This document shows positions 1 to 8,038 of a DNA stretch of 39,269 nt, piece after piece (the stretch's first letter is position 1; each line of letters opens with the position of its first letter). The stretch comes from Legionella sp. (lineage in GTDB: Bacteria; Pseudomonadota; Gammaproteobacteria; Legionellales; Legionellaceae), in contig JACCWN010000089.1 of assembly GCA_013697625.1 (NCBI GenBank), positions 1 through 39,269 on the forward strand, in the 5' to 3' direction. Below the pieces are notes generated by a model. That model saw only the letters and a list, made by a program, of their open reading frames with translations, searched no databases and was not told the DNA's origin. Both the position numbers and the translations under genes were made by a program.

Positions 1-29
1 GCTACCTCTTTCAGATTACAATCCTTCAT
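1..29 (-). CDS. 5' end of a gene running off the left edge
   Basis: On the minus strand an ATG at 29-27 opens a frame reading MKDCNLKEV that continues past base 1. It is preceded by an AAGGAAA ribosome binding site (about 36-42 on the + strand) at suitable spacing. Only nine codons are visible, so no function can be given. The ribosome binding site is the main reason to believe it. Confidence 0.4.
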
Positions 30-290
30 GGCGTATTTCCTTTTGTTGATTAATGTTCTTGGCGAACAATCAACAGGATACGCCACCTAATTTATTTTTC
101 CATACACCAGATTCGAGCATAACTCTGGCTGCTGATTTAACCTTCTATAATACAATTGAATTCTGAATTAAGCGCTGGCAGCCAACAACTATTTCCTGTT
201 CCTCTTAACTGCTGTATTGAATCTCCTAGTTGTTATTAAGCAGCGTCTGTTACGACGGCAGAAATCCATTACTATTTATTTCAATATACT
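30..290. other. intergenic region without a recognised gene
   Basis: No convincing reading frame was found on either strand. It lies between the divergently placed left-edge gene start and the 3' end of the broken membrane protein gene. It should hold the promoter of the left-edge gene, but I see no clear -35/-10 pair. Confidence 0.4.
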
Positions 291-1405
291 CTACTGAGCA
301 GGTCCCGCTCTCCCGTTTAAGTGAATCCCATTAGGATTGCCGGAACAAAATCCATTTACCAGGGCTAGTACTTTTTTGTCATAAATGGGTGAATTAAAGA
401 ACCCTTTATGCGCTAAAGATTCTTTATTGCTATTTAGTGAACAATATAGTAATACTTTTAATGGAGCAGGAGGATCAAGTATCTCCATAACAATGCGTTT
501 TTTTTGAGGAGTCAAATCGGCGATTTGACTTAAAATGTCTACTTTGCTGATACCATTTTTTAGCAAGATATTTAAAAAATGTTGTGCACATTCATCTAAG
601 ATATTATTTACAACGGTTTTCAATAATCTCCGATCATCTATGGGGGTAAATTCTGCTCTGTAATAGTGTGTTTTACATTTCGATAAAAATTGTTTTACGA
701 CAAATTTGGTTTCCTTTACATCTAGCAAGTCTTTTATAATAAGTGTGTTATCAGGATTGGTTTCTCTAAATTCCTCGTAGCTGCTATTAAAAAAACTAGG
801 TATAAAATTATAATTTTTAAAACCAAGATATTTTCGTTGTAAGTAAGACTGTGTTGCTTTATTAGCCCATGTTCTATAATAATTATAATCATCGACATCT
901 TCATAGTAGCCGTTTATATCATACATGCGAGACTGGGTGTTTTGTTTTATACTATTGACTTGTTCCTCGTTGGAATTTGACCATGTTGCAAAGAACTGAT
1001 ACATATCATGGACAGGGGCTTTGTTATTTTTAGAGGACATTATGCCTCCCATAAATCCAGCAAAAGCACCAAGAAAAAAGCCTTCCACTATCCCCCAGGC
1101 TATTAGAACCGGGACTGTAATTGGGCTAAAAAAAATCCGAGCTGCCAAAAGGAATTTTCATCGTATACTGAAAAATAATCAACCATATACATCAATGGGC
1201 GTACGAACAGGCCTTTTATGGAACCATAAATAGCACCTGAAATTCTATTAATAATTCTCATCAGAAGCAAGCAATTATTGAAAAGATGGTTAGTATAACA
1301 TTTAATCATTAAGAATATATTAAATGTATCTTTCCGGGGTTCTTCCAGCTCTGCACAGGAATAACCTCCTTTTTTGGCGAAAGAATTATATGGGGGTTCT
1401 TCCAT
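291..1405 (-). pseudogene. membrane-anchored hypothetical protein, split by a frameshift in an A8 tract
   Basis: Two overlapping minus-strand frames appear to be one gene of about 370 residues. The upstream part starts at the ATG at 1405 (MEEPPYNSF), which has a good AAGGGG Shine-Dalgarno; a longer GTG start at 1435 lacks one. It reads to ...WQLGFFLAQ and soon stops. The downstream part continues with FFSPITVPVLIAWGIVEGFF and ends at 291. The switch falls in a run of eight T on the coding strand (A8 at 1128-1135 on +); nine T would restore LGFFFSPITVPV. The joined protein has a hydrophobic, glycine-rich segment near residues 90-125, probably two membrane passes, followed by a soluble Tyr/Asn/Lys-rich domain of about 250 residues. 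I do not recognise the family; an effector-like membrane protein is an inference. The break could be a real mutation, slippage, or a sequencing error. Confidence 0.6.
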
Positions 1406-1520
1406 TAGGCCCCTTCTATGGAGACTTTCACTCACAAACTAAGTGCAGCTTTGCCCAACGCACTGGAAAGAATTGACAAAAAGTGGGATTTCAAATTACA
1501 CCGCACAAACCGGGCATTTA

Positions 1521-1624
1521 TTAATCAAATAACTGTGCCATAAAAATGAAATTTTCATATTTTCCATCAATACATGCCCCATTTTTATGAATACCCTCTT
1601 TCTCAAATCCCATCTTTTCGTTCT
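1521..1624 (-). pseudogene. 3' remnant of a GNAT acetyltransferase gene
   Basis: The minus strand encodes EKMGFEKEGIHKNGACID, then GKYENFIFMAQLFD and TAA at 1523-1521. This is the usual C-terminal end of RimI/RimJ-like GNAT acetyltransferases (the ...YEKxGFxxEG...DGxYxDxxxMxxLF pattern). Upstream of about 1624 the similarity stops abruptly, and the acetyl-CoA binding motif is absent. It is a relic of a deleted or displaced gene, not a functional enzyme. The family call rests on pattern recognition over about 33 residues. Confidence 0.6.
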
Positions 1625-1632
1625 TGGGTATT

Positions 1633-1803
1633 ATGGCGCCATCGAATAAACCTTTTGACTGCTCACAGGATGTAGAACGGGCCGCTATCGATTTGGTTAA
1701 TAAGTGTCGTTATCATGTTGGGTCGGAACAAACTGTCACCCAAAAACATCGTCATGAGGGTGGCCATAATGTAAATTTCCAACTGGGGGGTAGCTCAATG
1801 TGA
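1633..1803 (+). CDS. small hypothetical protein (56 aa)
   Basis: ATG at 1633 opens a 56-codon frame (MAPSNKPFDCSQDVERA... ending NFQLGGSSM) that stops with TGA at 1801. It is hydrophilic, rich in His and Gln, and has no signal peptide or membrane segment. The codons are less AT-biased than in the surroundings. The upstream ribosome binding site is weak. It begins exactly where the acetyltransferase remnant on the other strand ends, so it could be the tail of a larger gene brought in at that junction. I do not recognise it. Confidence 0.35.
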   Translation: MAPSNKPFDCSQDVERAAIDLVNKCRYHVGSEQTVTQKHRHEGGHNVNFQLGGSSM

Positions 1804-1824
1804 GTTCACTATCTTAATTTGTAA

Positions 1825-2217
1825 TTATTGAAAAATTGTTCCCTTAGGTCCAGCAGTTGTACCTGGTTTTCCAAACATTGTCATACCTGTGATACCTAAA
1901 ATCGTAGGTAAAAATAACAGCGCAGATGCTATAAAAATTAAAGCAATAGGTGTACCTATAGGAATTTGGGTTGGATTGTCTTTATGGGCTTTAAATTTCA
2001 TGATAGAACCAACTGCAAATCCTAAACCTGCCAAATAGGAACCCGCCGTGATTAATTTGGCTAAATTTGCAAATGAATCAGTAATTTTGTCTGCCATTGT
2101 ACCTAAGGTTAAGGAATCAGAAGCCATACTTTCTGGACAGAATAAAATCATCCCCAATAACAGACTACTTATAAGCCAACAGCCTTTGCCTAAATTTTCA
2201 ACATCTTTAATATCCAC
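1825..2217 (-). CDS. IcmD/DotP-like type IVB secretion protein (orphan copy)
   Basis: The 130-residue product has an N-terminal hydrophobic signal/anchor (about residues 10-30), a second membrane segment (LITAGSYLAGLGFAVGSIM), the hallmark stretch MKFKAHKDNPTQIPIGTPIA, a third hydrophobic segment (LIFIASALLFLPTILGITG) and a Gly/Thr-rich tail. This matches IcmD (DotP), a small inner-membrane component of the Dot/Icm type IVB secretion system, in length and pattern throughout. The start is a GTG with TAGGAAA upstream. In Legionella icmD normally sits inside the icm gene cluster; here its neighbours are unrelated, so this looks like a paralogue or a displaced copy. I leave the symbol blank because it may not be the canonical gene. 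Promoter not identified. Confidence 0.85.
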   Translation of the reverse strand: MDIKDVENLGKGCWLISSLLLGMILFCPESMASDSLTLGTMADKITDSFANLAKLITAGSYLAGLGFAVGSIMKFKAHKDNPTQIPIGTPIALIFIASALLFLPTILGITGMTMFGKPGTTAGPKGTIFQ

Positions 2218-2487
2218 TTGTTTTCCTATGCGTAAATAAATTGACCTGTATGTTATTATCGATCATTTGTAAAGCACCTACAATGTTTACATTTTAAATA
2301 ATTGTAAAATTAGACCCAATTTTAATCCTAAAGAAAACCTTGAAATTAGAATATGTTGTATCCTTTACTATATTTCAAACAAGGTCCCCATTTAAATTTT
2401 TTATAATAATTATTAAATGTGTTCATTTATTGTCTATGATTAAGGTATGGCTATGGAATAAATCTTTGTGCAACCAAAGGACATACT

Positions 2488-3210
2488 ATGCTGGATATAG
2501 AAATCAACACCCAGCCTGATGATGAAACTTGTGGCCCTACCTGTCTGCATGCGATATATCGTTATTATGGACTTAACATTAGTCTGGAAGAGGTAGCAAA
2601 AACTGTAAAACGTTCACTATCGGGAGGAACTTTGGCCCCTTATCTTGGCAGTCATGCCATTGAACATGGTTTTACTGCTTCAATCTTGATTAATAATATG
2701 GACATTTTCGATCCTGCTTGGTTTGAACACAGCGAAGCCTCTGTAAATTTATCAGCCAAACTTGAGGAACAGCTTAAATATAAAAAAGATCCAGGTATTC
2801 AGCAGTCAAGCCTAGCTTACCAAGAATTTTTAGCTGTAGGGGGTATTATTAAATTCAAATTCATTTCTATAGAATTATTAAAAGAATATTTTAGTTATAA
2901 CCTACCCATTATTACAGCATTAAGTTCAACTTATTTATATAATAGTTCACGTGAAGTGTTTGAAAACAAGGTCTCACGTTTTGATGATATAAGAGGTAGG
3001 CCGGTTGGACATTTTGTAATAATTGCAGGGTATGATGAAGTACATAATCACATCGTAGTTGTAGATCCGCATAGAGAGAATCCAATATCTAGAAATAATT
3101 ATTACAGAGTGAGTGTTCATCGTTTAATAAATGCGATTTTGATGGGAATGGTCACCTATGATGCAAACTTACTTATTATCCAACCTAAGACAGTGCGTAG
3201 ATCCATGTAA
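2488..3210 (+). CDS. C39-like papain-fold cysteine peptidase
   Basis: The 240-residue protein begins with QPDDETCGPTCLHAIYRYYG. Cys15 in the CGPTC motif is the probable nucleophile. His near residue 174 (GHFVIIAGYD) and Asp near 191 (VVDPHREN) complete a papain-like triad. This is the arrangement of peptidase C39-like proteins, which in bacteriocin exporters cut double-glycine leaders. Here there is no ABC transporter domain, signal peptide or membrane segment, so it is a stand-alone cytosolic enzyme. Its substrate is unknown. The ATG has a good AAAGGAC ribosome binding site. It stands alone, 54 bases from the convergent glutathione S-transferase gene. Confidence 0.75.
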   Translation: MLDIEINTQPDDETCGPTCLHAIYRYYGLNISLEEVAKTVKRSLSGGTLAPYLGSHAIEHGFTASILINNMDIFDPAWFEHSEASVNLSAKLEEQLKYKKDPGIQQSSLAYQEFLAVGGIIKFKFISIELLKEYFSYNLPIITALSSTYLYNSSREVFENKVSRFDDIRGRPVGHFVIIAGYDEVHNHIVVVDPHRENPISRNNYYRVSVHRLINAILMGMVTYDANLLIIQPKTVRRSM

Positions 3211-3264
3211 TTAAGGCTTACACTTGAGTAAATATAAAAAAAATGACTGATGAGTGGAATTAAA

Positions 3265-3918
3265 TTAAAGCAAATCCTCACTTTCTCCAGTCCAAGGTTT
3301 GTATTTTTTCATCACAGATGTAAATAAGTCAGAATCAAGCTGACATTGTAACCATGCATGTACCCCTGTTAAAGCAGTTTTCCAGAACCAGTCAGGATCC
3401 ACCATCGAAAATTGACGTACAAAGGGGAACAAAGCCACATCAACTATGCTCATATTCTCACCCAATAGCCATTGATGGTGTATTAAAACATCATTCAAGG
3501 ACTGTAAATAAGGCATGGAATGATCGCGGTAGACGATTGAATTTTGTTTCTCAGAATATTGGGTGTATTTATAACCATCCAATAGGGGTTTAAAATGGAC
3601 ATCATTGGTCTCAATCCATTGTCTTATAATTGCTGGTGTCACATGCTTTAACCATCCATCAGGGTCTGACTGAGTCAAAGCCCAGAACATGATTTGTAAA
3701 CTCTCATCAATCACCTGACCCTCTTCTAATTGAAGTATAGGCACCGTACCCTTAGGGGATGCAATCAACATGCTTGCTGTCTTATTTTTTAATTCAACTT
3801 CTCGAATGCGAACAGTAATGTCAGCATATCGCAAAGCCATGCGTGCACGAATAGCATAGGGACAACGTCTGAAGGAATATAATATTGGATAGGTCATCTG
3901 TCTGTTTGGATCCTGCAT
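3265..3918 (-). CDS. glutathione S-transferase family protein
   Basis: The 217-residue protein has an N-terminal thioredoxin-fold domain starting LYSFRRCPYAIRARMAL, where the Cys-Pro-Tyr (Cys19) is the CPY/F active-site motif of Omega/glutaredoxin-like GSTs. It carries the conserved cis-proline of GTVPIL and the D/E-S motif (DESLQIM) that binds the glutathione gamma-glutamyl group. The second half is the all-helical GST C-terminal domain, with the usual N-capping region (MSIVDVALFPFVRQF). It probably catalyses glutathione-dependent thiol transfer or reduction in the cytoplasm; the substrate is not evident. There is no strong ribosome binding site, so Met1 or Met8 could be the start. Confidence 0.85.
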   Translation of the reverse strand: MQDPNRQMTYPILYSFRRCPYAIRARMALRYADITVRIREVELKNKTASMLIASPKGTVPILQLEEGQVIDESLQIMFWALTQSDPDGWLKHVTPAIIRQWIETNDVHFKPLLDGYKYTQYSEKQNSIVYRDHSMPYLQSLNDVLIHHQWLLGENMSIVDVALFPFVRQFSMVDPDWFWKTALTGVHAWLQCQLDSDLFTSVMKKYKPWTGESEDLL

Positions 3919-4098
3919 TTGTTTAGTCTATATATAAACTCTGTAGGTCTTGAGCCCTTATTAATATGTGTATTCTATGGTATTATGAATACCCCTCCCC
4001 TGCTCTAACAGGCACCAGTGCTTTTGTACATCTTTGACCAGAAGCTCTAAAAAGGCTATATCAAGCTATGAATCACGACTGCTGACCTTGGGTAAGAT

Positions 4099-4509
4099 TT
4101 ATAGATATTTATAAATATAATGATCATATTTCATGGCCGGTGTTATTGTACCTACTTTATGGCCTGTTTTATCTCTATAGGAACAAATCCAACTGTCTTT
4201 CTCTATAAGTTGGAAAGGCAAAGGACCAATTTCAAAGGTTAAAGCATGTAATGAAACAACCATTTGGGATTTAGCATCATCCTCATCTTTGGCTTTGTAA
4301 GCACCCATCAATAAAGTCCAATTATAATTAGTGTCATAATTTGCCGAGCTTACACCACCATACCAGTAACCGTCTTTTTCAACCAAAATATCGATGCCTA
4401 CAGCTTTCATATCAGAGACGGATGGGCAGACCTCAGGTTTAGGTAACAGCGCCAAGCTTATTTTAGATAAAGTCAGAAATATTATAATAGTTATACATTT
4501 TAATCTCAT
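4099..4509 (-). CDS. small secreted protein, DUF4949-like
   Basis: The 136-residue product has a signal peptide (residues 1-20, cleavage near ...ISLALLPKPE), then PEVCPSVSDMKAVGID and a Trp/Tyr-rich body with a second Cys (SWICSYRD). Cys28 and Cys107 may form a disulphide in the periplasm or outside the cell. The CPS...VG pattern followed by a compact single domain resembles the DUF4949 proteins common in Legionella, whose function is unknown. The ATG has a strong GGGAG ribosome binding site. It has no operon partner. The family call is from memory of the pattern and is moderate. Confidence 0.6.
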   Translation of the reverse strand: MRLKCITIIIFLTLSKISLALLPKPEVCPSVSDMKAVGIDILVEKDGYWYGGVSSANYDTNYNWTLLMGAYKAKDEDDAKSQMVVSLHALTFEIGPLPFQLIEKDSWICSYRDKTGHKVGTITPAMKYDHYIYKYL

Positions 4510-4697
4510 AATCTACTCCCATTTATATATTCCCAGATAGGGTTTTACTATAAATCAAAATCATTCATTTTACTTAAAATAATGCCTTATGTAACTTTTT
4601 TCTTCAGCCTAAAGTTTGATATTGGTATTAGCAGGTGCATTACCAACGATATATAAGACAGTGCCGCCTTCTGCTAAACAGTCCTAGCCTTGAGCAA

Positions 4698-4741
4698 AAT
4701 AGCGCATTTCCACTTAATCAAATCAATGGAAACACGCTATT
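4698..4741 (-). terminator. long-stem terminator after the BON-domain gene
   Basis: Arms AATAGCG-CA-TTTCCA and TGGAAA-CA-CGCTATT pair across a 14-base loop, with a CA/CA internal mismatch. On the minus strand the stem is followed by TTTTGC. It lies 10 bases past the stop codon of the BON-domain gene, which fits an intrinsic terminator for the BON/DUF883 unit. Confidence 0.6.
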
Positions 4742-4751
4742 AGGAGCATTT

Positions 4752-5306
4752 TTATTTTACAGTGAGTGAAGAGACCACAGATTTAACGCCCTTAACTTGA
4801 TTTGCTAAATGAATAAGCATATTTTTTTCTCTTTTGCTGTGAACTGTACCTGTTAAGTAGACCACTGCATCTTTGGTTTCAACTTTTACCGGCCATACTC
4901 TGATATTTTGTGTACCAAACATCTTTTCTTTCATAAAATTACTTTTAACTTTTGCAGTAATGAAAGAGTCTGATAGGGGTGCACGGCTGAATTTGACTGC
5001 TAAATTATCAACATTTACATGTCTCACACCCTCAACAGATTCAGCGATGATGATTGCACGTTCATATTGATGGTTGGTTTTTGTTTGGCCTTGCAAAGTC
5101 ACCCTTCTTTTATGCGTAGTAACGACAATGTGTTGATTACGTAGTAAAGGAGACTTTGAATATAGAGAGTTGATTTGCGAGGTAATCTCCGAATCTGTAA
5201 TGATATGTTTTAATGTTGCTGTTGGAGCTGCGTTTGCATAAGTTGGTGCAAAAGGTAATAGTATGGAAATCGCCAGTGTTGTACTTAATATTGCTTTATT
5301 CATCAT
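4752..5306 (-). CDS. periplasmic protein with two BON domains (OsmY-like)
   Basis: A signal peptide (residues 1-27, ending ...TYANAAP) is followed by two BON repeats, about residues 36-105 and 112-182. Each shows the pattern of a short helix then VxxxxxxVxLxGxVxxxxxxxxAxxxAxxVxGVxxVxxxL (VTLQGQTK...VEGVRHV and VYLTGTVHS...VKGVKSV). BON proteins such as OsmY are stress-induced and are thought to bind or stabilise membranes. The ATG has an AGGAG ribosome binding site; two adjacent ATGs make the start uncertain by one residue. It lies 47 bases after the DUF883-like gene, probably in the same transcript, and a terminator-like hairpin follows. Confidence 0.85.
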   Translation of the reverse strand: MMNKAILSTTLAISILLPFAPTYANAAPTATLKHIITDSEITSQINSLYSKSPLLRNQHIVVTTHKRRVTLQGQTKTNHQYERAIIIAESVEGVRHVNVDNLAVKFSRAPLSDSFITAKVKSNFMKEKMFGTQNIRVWPVKVETKDAVVYLTGTVHSKREKNMLIHLANQVKGVKSVVSSLTVK

Positions 5307-5353
5307 GAAATTCTCCTATATGTTATTTAAGACCAAACTACAATTTAATATGG

Positions 5354-5659
5354 TTATTTTTCAACAACCAACGAAAATATATACCCAATGCCTGCAGCTA
5401 TAAGTATTGAAGATAGAGGTTTTTCTTTGACGGTTTTAATTACTTCATCCGTATAATCAACCATGGTCTCTTCAAAGCTGTGAATTTTAGATTTACCTTG
5501 TTTATATAAGTCACATGCGGTTTCAGTGAGTTTTTCTGTCACCAATCCAGCTTTGTCTTTTATCATTTCAAAAGCATCACCACCAACTTTCTTTTCTCTT
5601 TGGTAAAGGTCATTTGCTGTGTTTTTAACATCTTCTTTTCCAGATTTAACATCTATCAT
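5354..5659 (-). CDS. DUF883 (ElaB/YqjD-like) membrane-anchored protein
   Basis: I place the start at the ATG at 5659 (MIDVKSGKED), because GGAGG sits seven bases upstream; a TTG four codons earlier would overlap that site. The 101-residue product is a charged amphipathic helix (about residues 1-78) followed by KEKPLSSILIAAGIGYIFSL, the single C-terminal membrane anchor typical of the ElaB/YqjD/DUF883 family. Family members are stationary-phase or stress proteins, some of which bind ribosomes and hold them at the inner membrane. Pairing with an OsmY-like BON gene just downstream supports a general stress role. Confidence 0.75.
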   Translation of the reverse strand: MIDVKSGKEDVKNTANDLYQREKKVGGDAFEMIKDKAGLVTEKLTETACDLYKQGKSKIHSFEETMVDYTDEVIKTVKEKPLSSILIAAGIGYIFSLVVEK

Positions 5660-5707
5660 GGGATCCTCCAAATTAAAAATTGATATATATTACCTCGTCA
5701 CACTTGT

Positions 5708-5736
5708 AGACTAAATCAGTGGATTCTTTTTGTCAA
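5708..5736 (-). promoter_or_regulatory. candidate promoter of the DUF883/BON pair
   Basis: On the minus strand a perfect TTGACA (5736-5731) is followed after 17 bases by TAGTCT (5713-5708), about 50 bases before the ATG at 5659. The -35 is ideal and the -10 only three of six, so this is a moderate call. Confidence 0.4.
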
Positions 5737-5943
5737 ATATTTTTTGGAAATATTGTCACTATAAATCAATAAATTTTGTCAATTTATAATAGACGAATGA
5801 AATTGCATAAGCCAGGTGGTTACAATCATGTGATTTTAAATAGTACGCAGATAGATTTTGAATGTAAGAATTGAGTAATTCATTATTCGAAGAATATACC
5901 TCCAATCCAACCACTGAAAGGTCAGATTAGAGGCTTAGAAAAT

Positions 5944-7824
5944 TTACGCCTTATTTCCATAAAATGCTAGTAGTGATAAGGTATCAGCACCCTTACCCTT
6001 AATCAGGATATGATAGTTGCCTGAGGCGGGAAAGTTAATTATAAACAGCTCATCCGCATCAAGGCCTGCTTTTAGCCCTGGTTGGGGTTTTAATTTTTGC
6101 AATGGCCCATTCTCATAACGAACAAACATCTCTGCATTTTTGCTTGTAGTCCCTGTTTTATTAGCAAGACGCATATACAGAATATCATAAGAATAAGGAT
6201 AGACACGAACTACAGGTACTTGCAGTACATAGCGACGCTCATCTCCTTTTTTAATGCTGATGTTATTAATCACATTGCCATTGATAATAACAATTTCTTT
6301 TCCGGGAACGGGTGTGGGATCAGGTATTTCACAACGTGCGTTTACACCCACAGCGTCAAAGGCTGAAATAACATCATTGACTTCATACTTTAAATCATTG
6401 GCAGCTTTGACCACACCGCAGGCCGCACTGTCAAAGGTGGACTCTGGTTTCCAATACATTTGATTTGCTAACAAAAAGACCCCAAAGGCTTTTCTAATAT
6501 CCCAACTTGGTTTTGTTGCAATCAGATAAAAGGCTTTATTGTAAACGCCTGAAGAGAAATGCACATTCATTGTATCATTATATTTGCTGGCATTATCAAT
6601 TGAGCGCCCATCTTGAGTCGGGTTTTTGAAGTAACGCAATGCGGCATCCGGCGCGCCCCTAATAATCATAGCGCCCAACATCCAGTCATTGTTGTTACCC
6701 TCTTTGTTAGCCATGAAATCTTCCACTGCCTCTCCAGCCATATCAGAGAATGCTTCATTGATACCACCAGATTGCTTGGTATAAACCAAATCAGAGTTTT
6801 TTTCCGTGACCCCGTGACTAACCTCATGTCCCATTATATCCAAGGATGTAAATGGATAGGTTCTTGGACTAAGACCATCGCCAAAGCTCATATAGAGACC
6901 ATCCCAAAAAGCTTGCTCAAGCCCGGTACCAAAGTGCACGCGCACCTTAAGCTTACCATTGAGTGGATCCACGTTATACCAATCTTTGTACATGTCCTTA
7001 ACCATGCCAGCAAAGTAATGGGCATCATTTAGTGGGGAATAGGCACCATTGACATACTTATAATAGTTGGTCGGGCAGACGAATTGAAACAGAGTCCCAG
7101 TACCAGATGTCTGGTTTTTCATGTCATAGGTCTCTACATTTGGGTTGCTCATGGTGCAATTGTCTGTTACTTGAAGTGAGCTGTAATCTCTACCATAAAA
7201 ATATTGTCCAACTTTCTCATTCCCACCGGGTCCCTGCGCCTCCTTTGTGGTTAGGCCATCCCAACTTTCTATAATTTTGCCGGTGTGCGCATTGACCATA
7301 AAAAAGGGACGCTTGGGCAGTTGACCTTGACCTTCCACATAAAAAGAAACCAAATAGATTAATTCCGCTTTGTTGGCCTGATTCATGCGAACATACAACT
7401 TGGCCTTTTCATTTTGAATGGTCCCGACTTTAATCCCTTTTATGTTTTTCTGAACAAGGGCCAAAACTGTTTGTTCATCTAGCGCAGGTTTCATGTTTTT
7501 GATATCGTCTTGTATATCAGCCAACATTTCCCCCTGCCAATTCGATTGGACACCGCTTATTTCAGAGCTTGTTAAAATTTGATTAAATACTGGGATATTT
7601 TCATATAACTGGGTATATTTTCTTTTCTTCACACCATCTGGTAAGGTCACTGTTTTTGTAAGTGTAAAACCGTAGCCTTGTTTTGTCCCTATGAGTGATT
7701 TCTGATTGATTGTAAAATGCGTGTTTATATTTGAATCATCGAGGGGTATTACGTTGGCAGCTTGCCCAGATAATGAGACAACCAGCGAGCCTGAAATAAT
7801 GCAATAAAACTTAAATAAATTCAT
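5944..7824 (-). CDS. M4 (thermolysin-family) zinc metalloprotease, ProA/Msp-like, with extra C-terminal domain
   Basis: A signal peptide is followed by an FTP/PepSY-type propeptide (about residues 30-195) and the M4 catalytic domain (about 205-500). Visible active-site parts are HEVSH (about 335-339; Zn ligands and catalytic Glu), NEAFSD (about 358-363; third Zn ligand Glu) and VHFSSGVYNKAFY (about 423; transition-state His). Secreted M4 enzymes of this type are made as proenzymes and matured by autocleavage; in Legionella, ProA/Msp leaves the cell by the type II system. After residue 500 comes a further domain of about 110 residues with beta-strand character (ISIKKGDERRYVL... GNYHILIKG), like a pre-peptidase C-terminal (PPC) module, making the protein longer than ProA. 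The start is the second ATG (7824), which has AAGGAA at good spacing; an ATG two codons earlier is too close. Confidence 0.92.
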   Translation of the reverse strand: MNLFKFYCIISGSLVVSLSGQAANVIPLDDSNINTHFTINQKSLIGTKQGYGFTLTKTVTLPDGVKKRKYTQLYENIPVFNQILTSSEISGVQSNWQGEMLADIQDDIKNMKPALDEQTVLALVQKNIKGIKVGTIQNEKAKLYVRMNQANKAELIYLVSFYVEGQGQLPKRPFFMVNAHTGKIIESWDGLTTKEAQGPGGNEKVGQYFYGRDYSSLQVTDNCTMSNPNVETYDMKNQTSGTGTLFQFVCPTNYYKYVNGAYSPLNDAHYFAGMVKDMYKDWYNVDPLNGKLKVRVHFGTGLEQAFWDGLYMSFGDGLSPRTYPFTSLDIMGHEVSHGVTEKNSDLVYTKQSGGINEAFSDMAGEAVEDFMANKEGNNNDWMLGAMIIRGAPDAALRYFKNPTQDGRSIDNASKYNDTMNVHFSSGVYNKAFYLIATKPSWDIRKAFGVFLLANQMYWKPESTFDSAACGVVKAANDLKYEVNDVISAFDAVGVNARCEIPDPTPVPGKEIVIINGNVINNISIKKGDERRYVLQVPVVRVYPYSYDILYMRLANKTGTTSKNAEMFVRYENGPLQKLKPQPGLKAGLDADELFIINFPASGNYHILIKGKGADTLSLLAFYGNKA

Positions 7825-7977
7825 AACCATTTCCTTATGTTATCAAAACCATTAGTTTTAAGCCGGTATTTTTATATACCAATTAACAGAGTACCTGGAA
7901 TTTAATTTTTTCTCTAGTATATTCATGCACTACATAGTTATTTTTTTTGGTTATTAATTGTCTGAAACTGTAACATA

Positions 7978-8006
7978 TTGACAGATGTTGACTCCGCAAC
8001 TAGATT
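7978..8006 (+). promoter_or_regulatory. promoter of the IcmL-like gene
   Basis: TTGACA (7978-7983), a 17-base spacer and TAGATT (8001-8006) form a sigma-70-type promoter, about 33 bases before the start codon. An AAGGGG ribosome binding site follows. Confidence 0.55.
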
Positions 8007-8038
8007 TAAAAGTGTTACTAACAATTAAGGGGTAAAAC

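Noticed and set aside
6613-7032. 139-codon open frame on + inside the M4 protease gene
   Set aside because: It is the antisense shadow of the conserved catalytic domain and has no ribosome binding site or recognisable motif.
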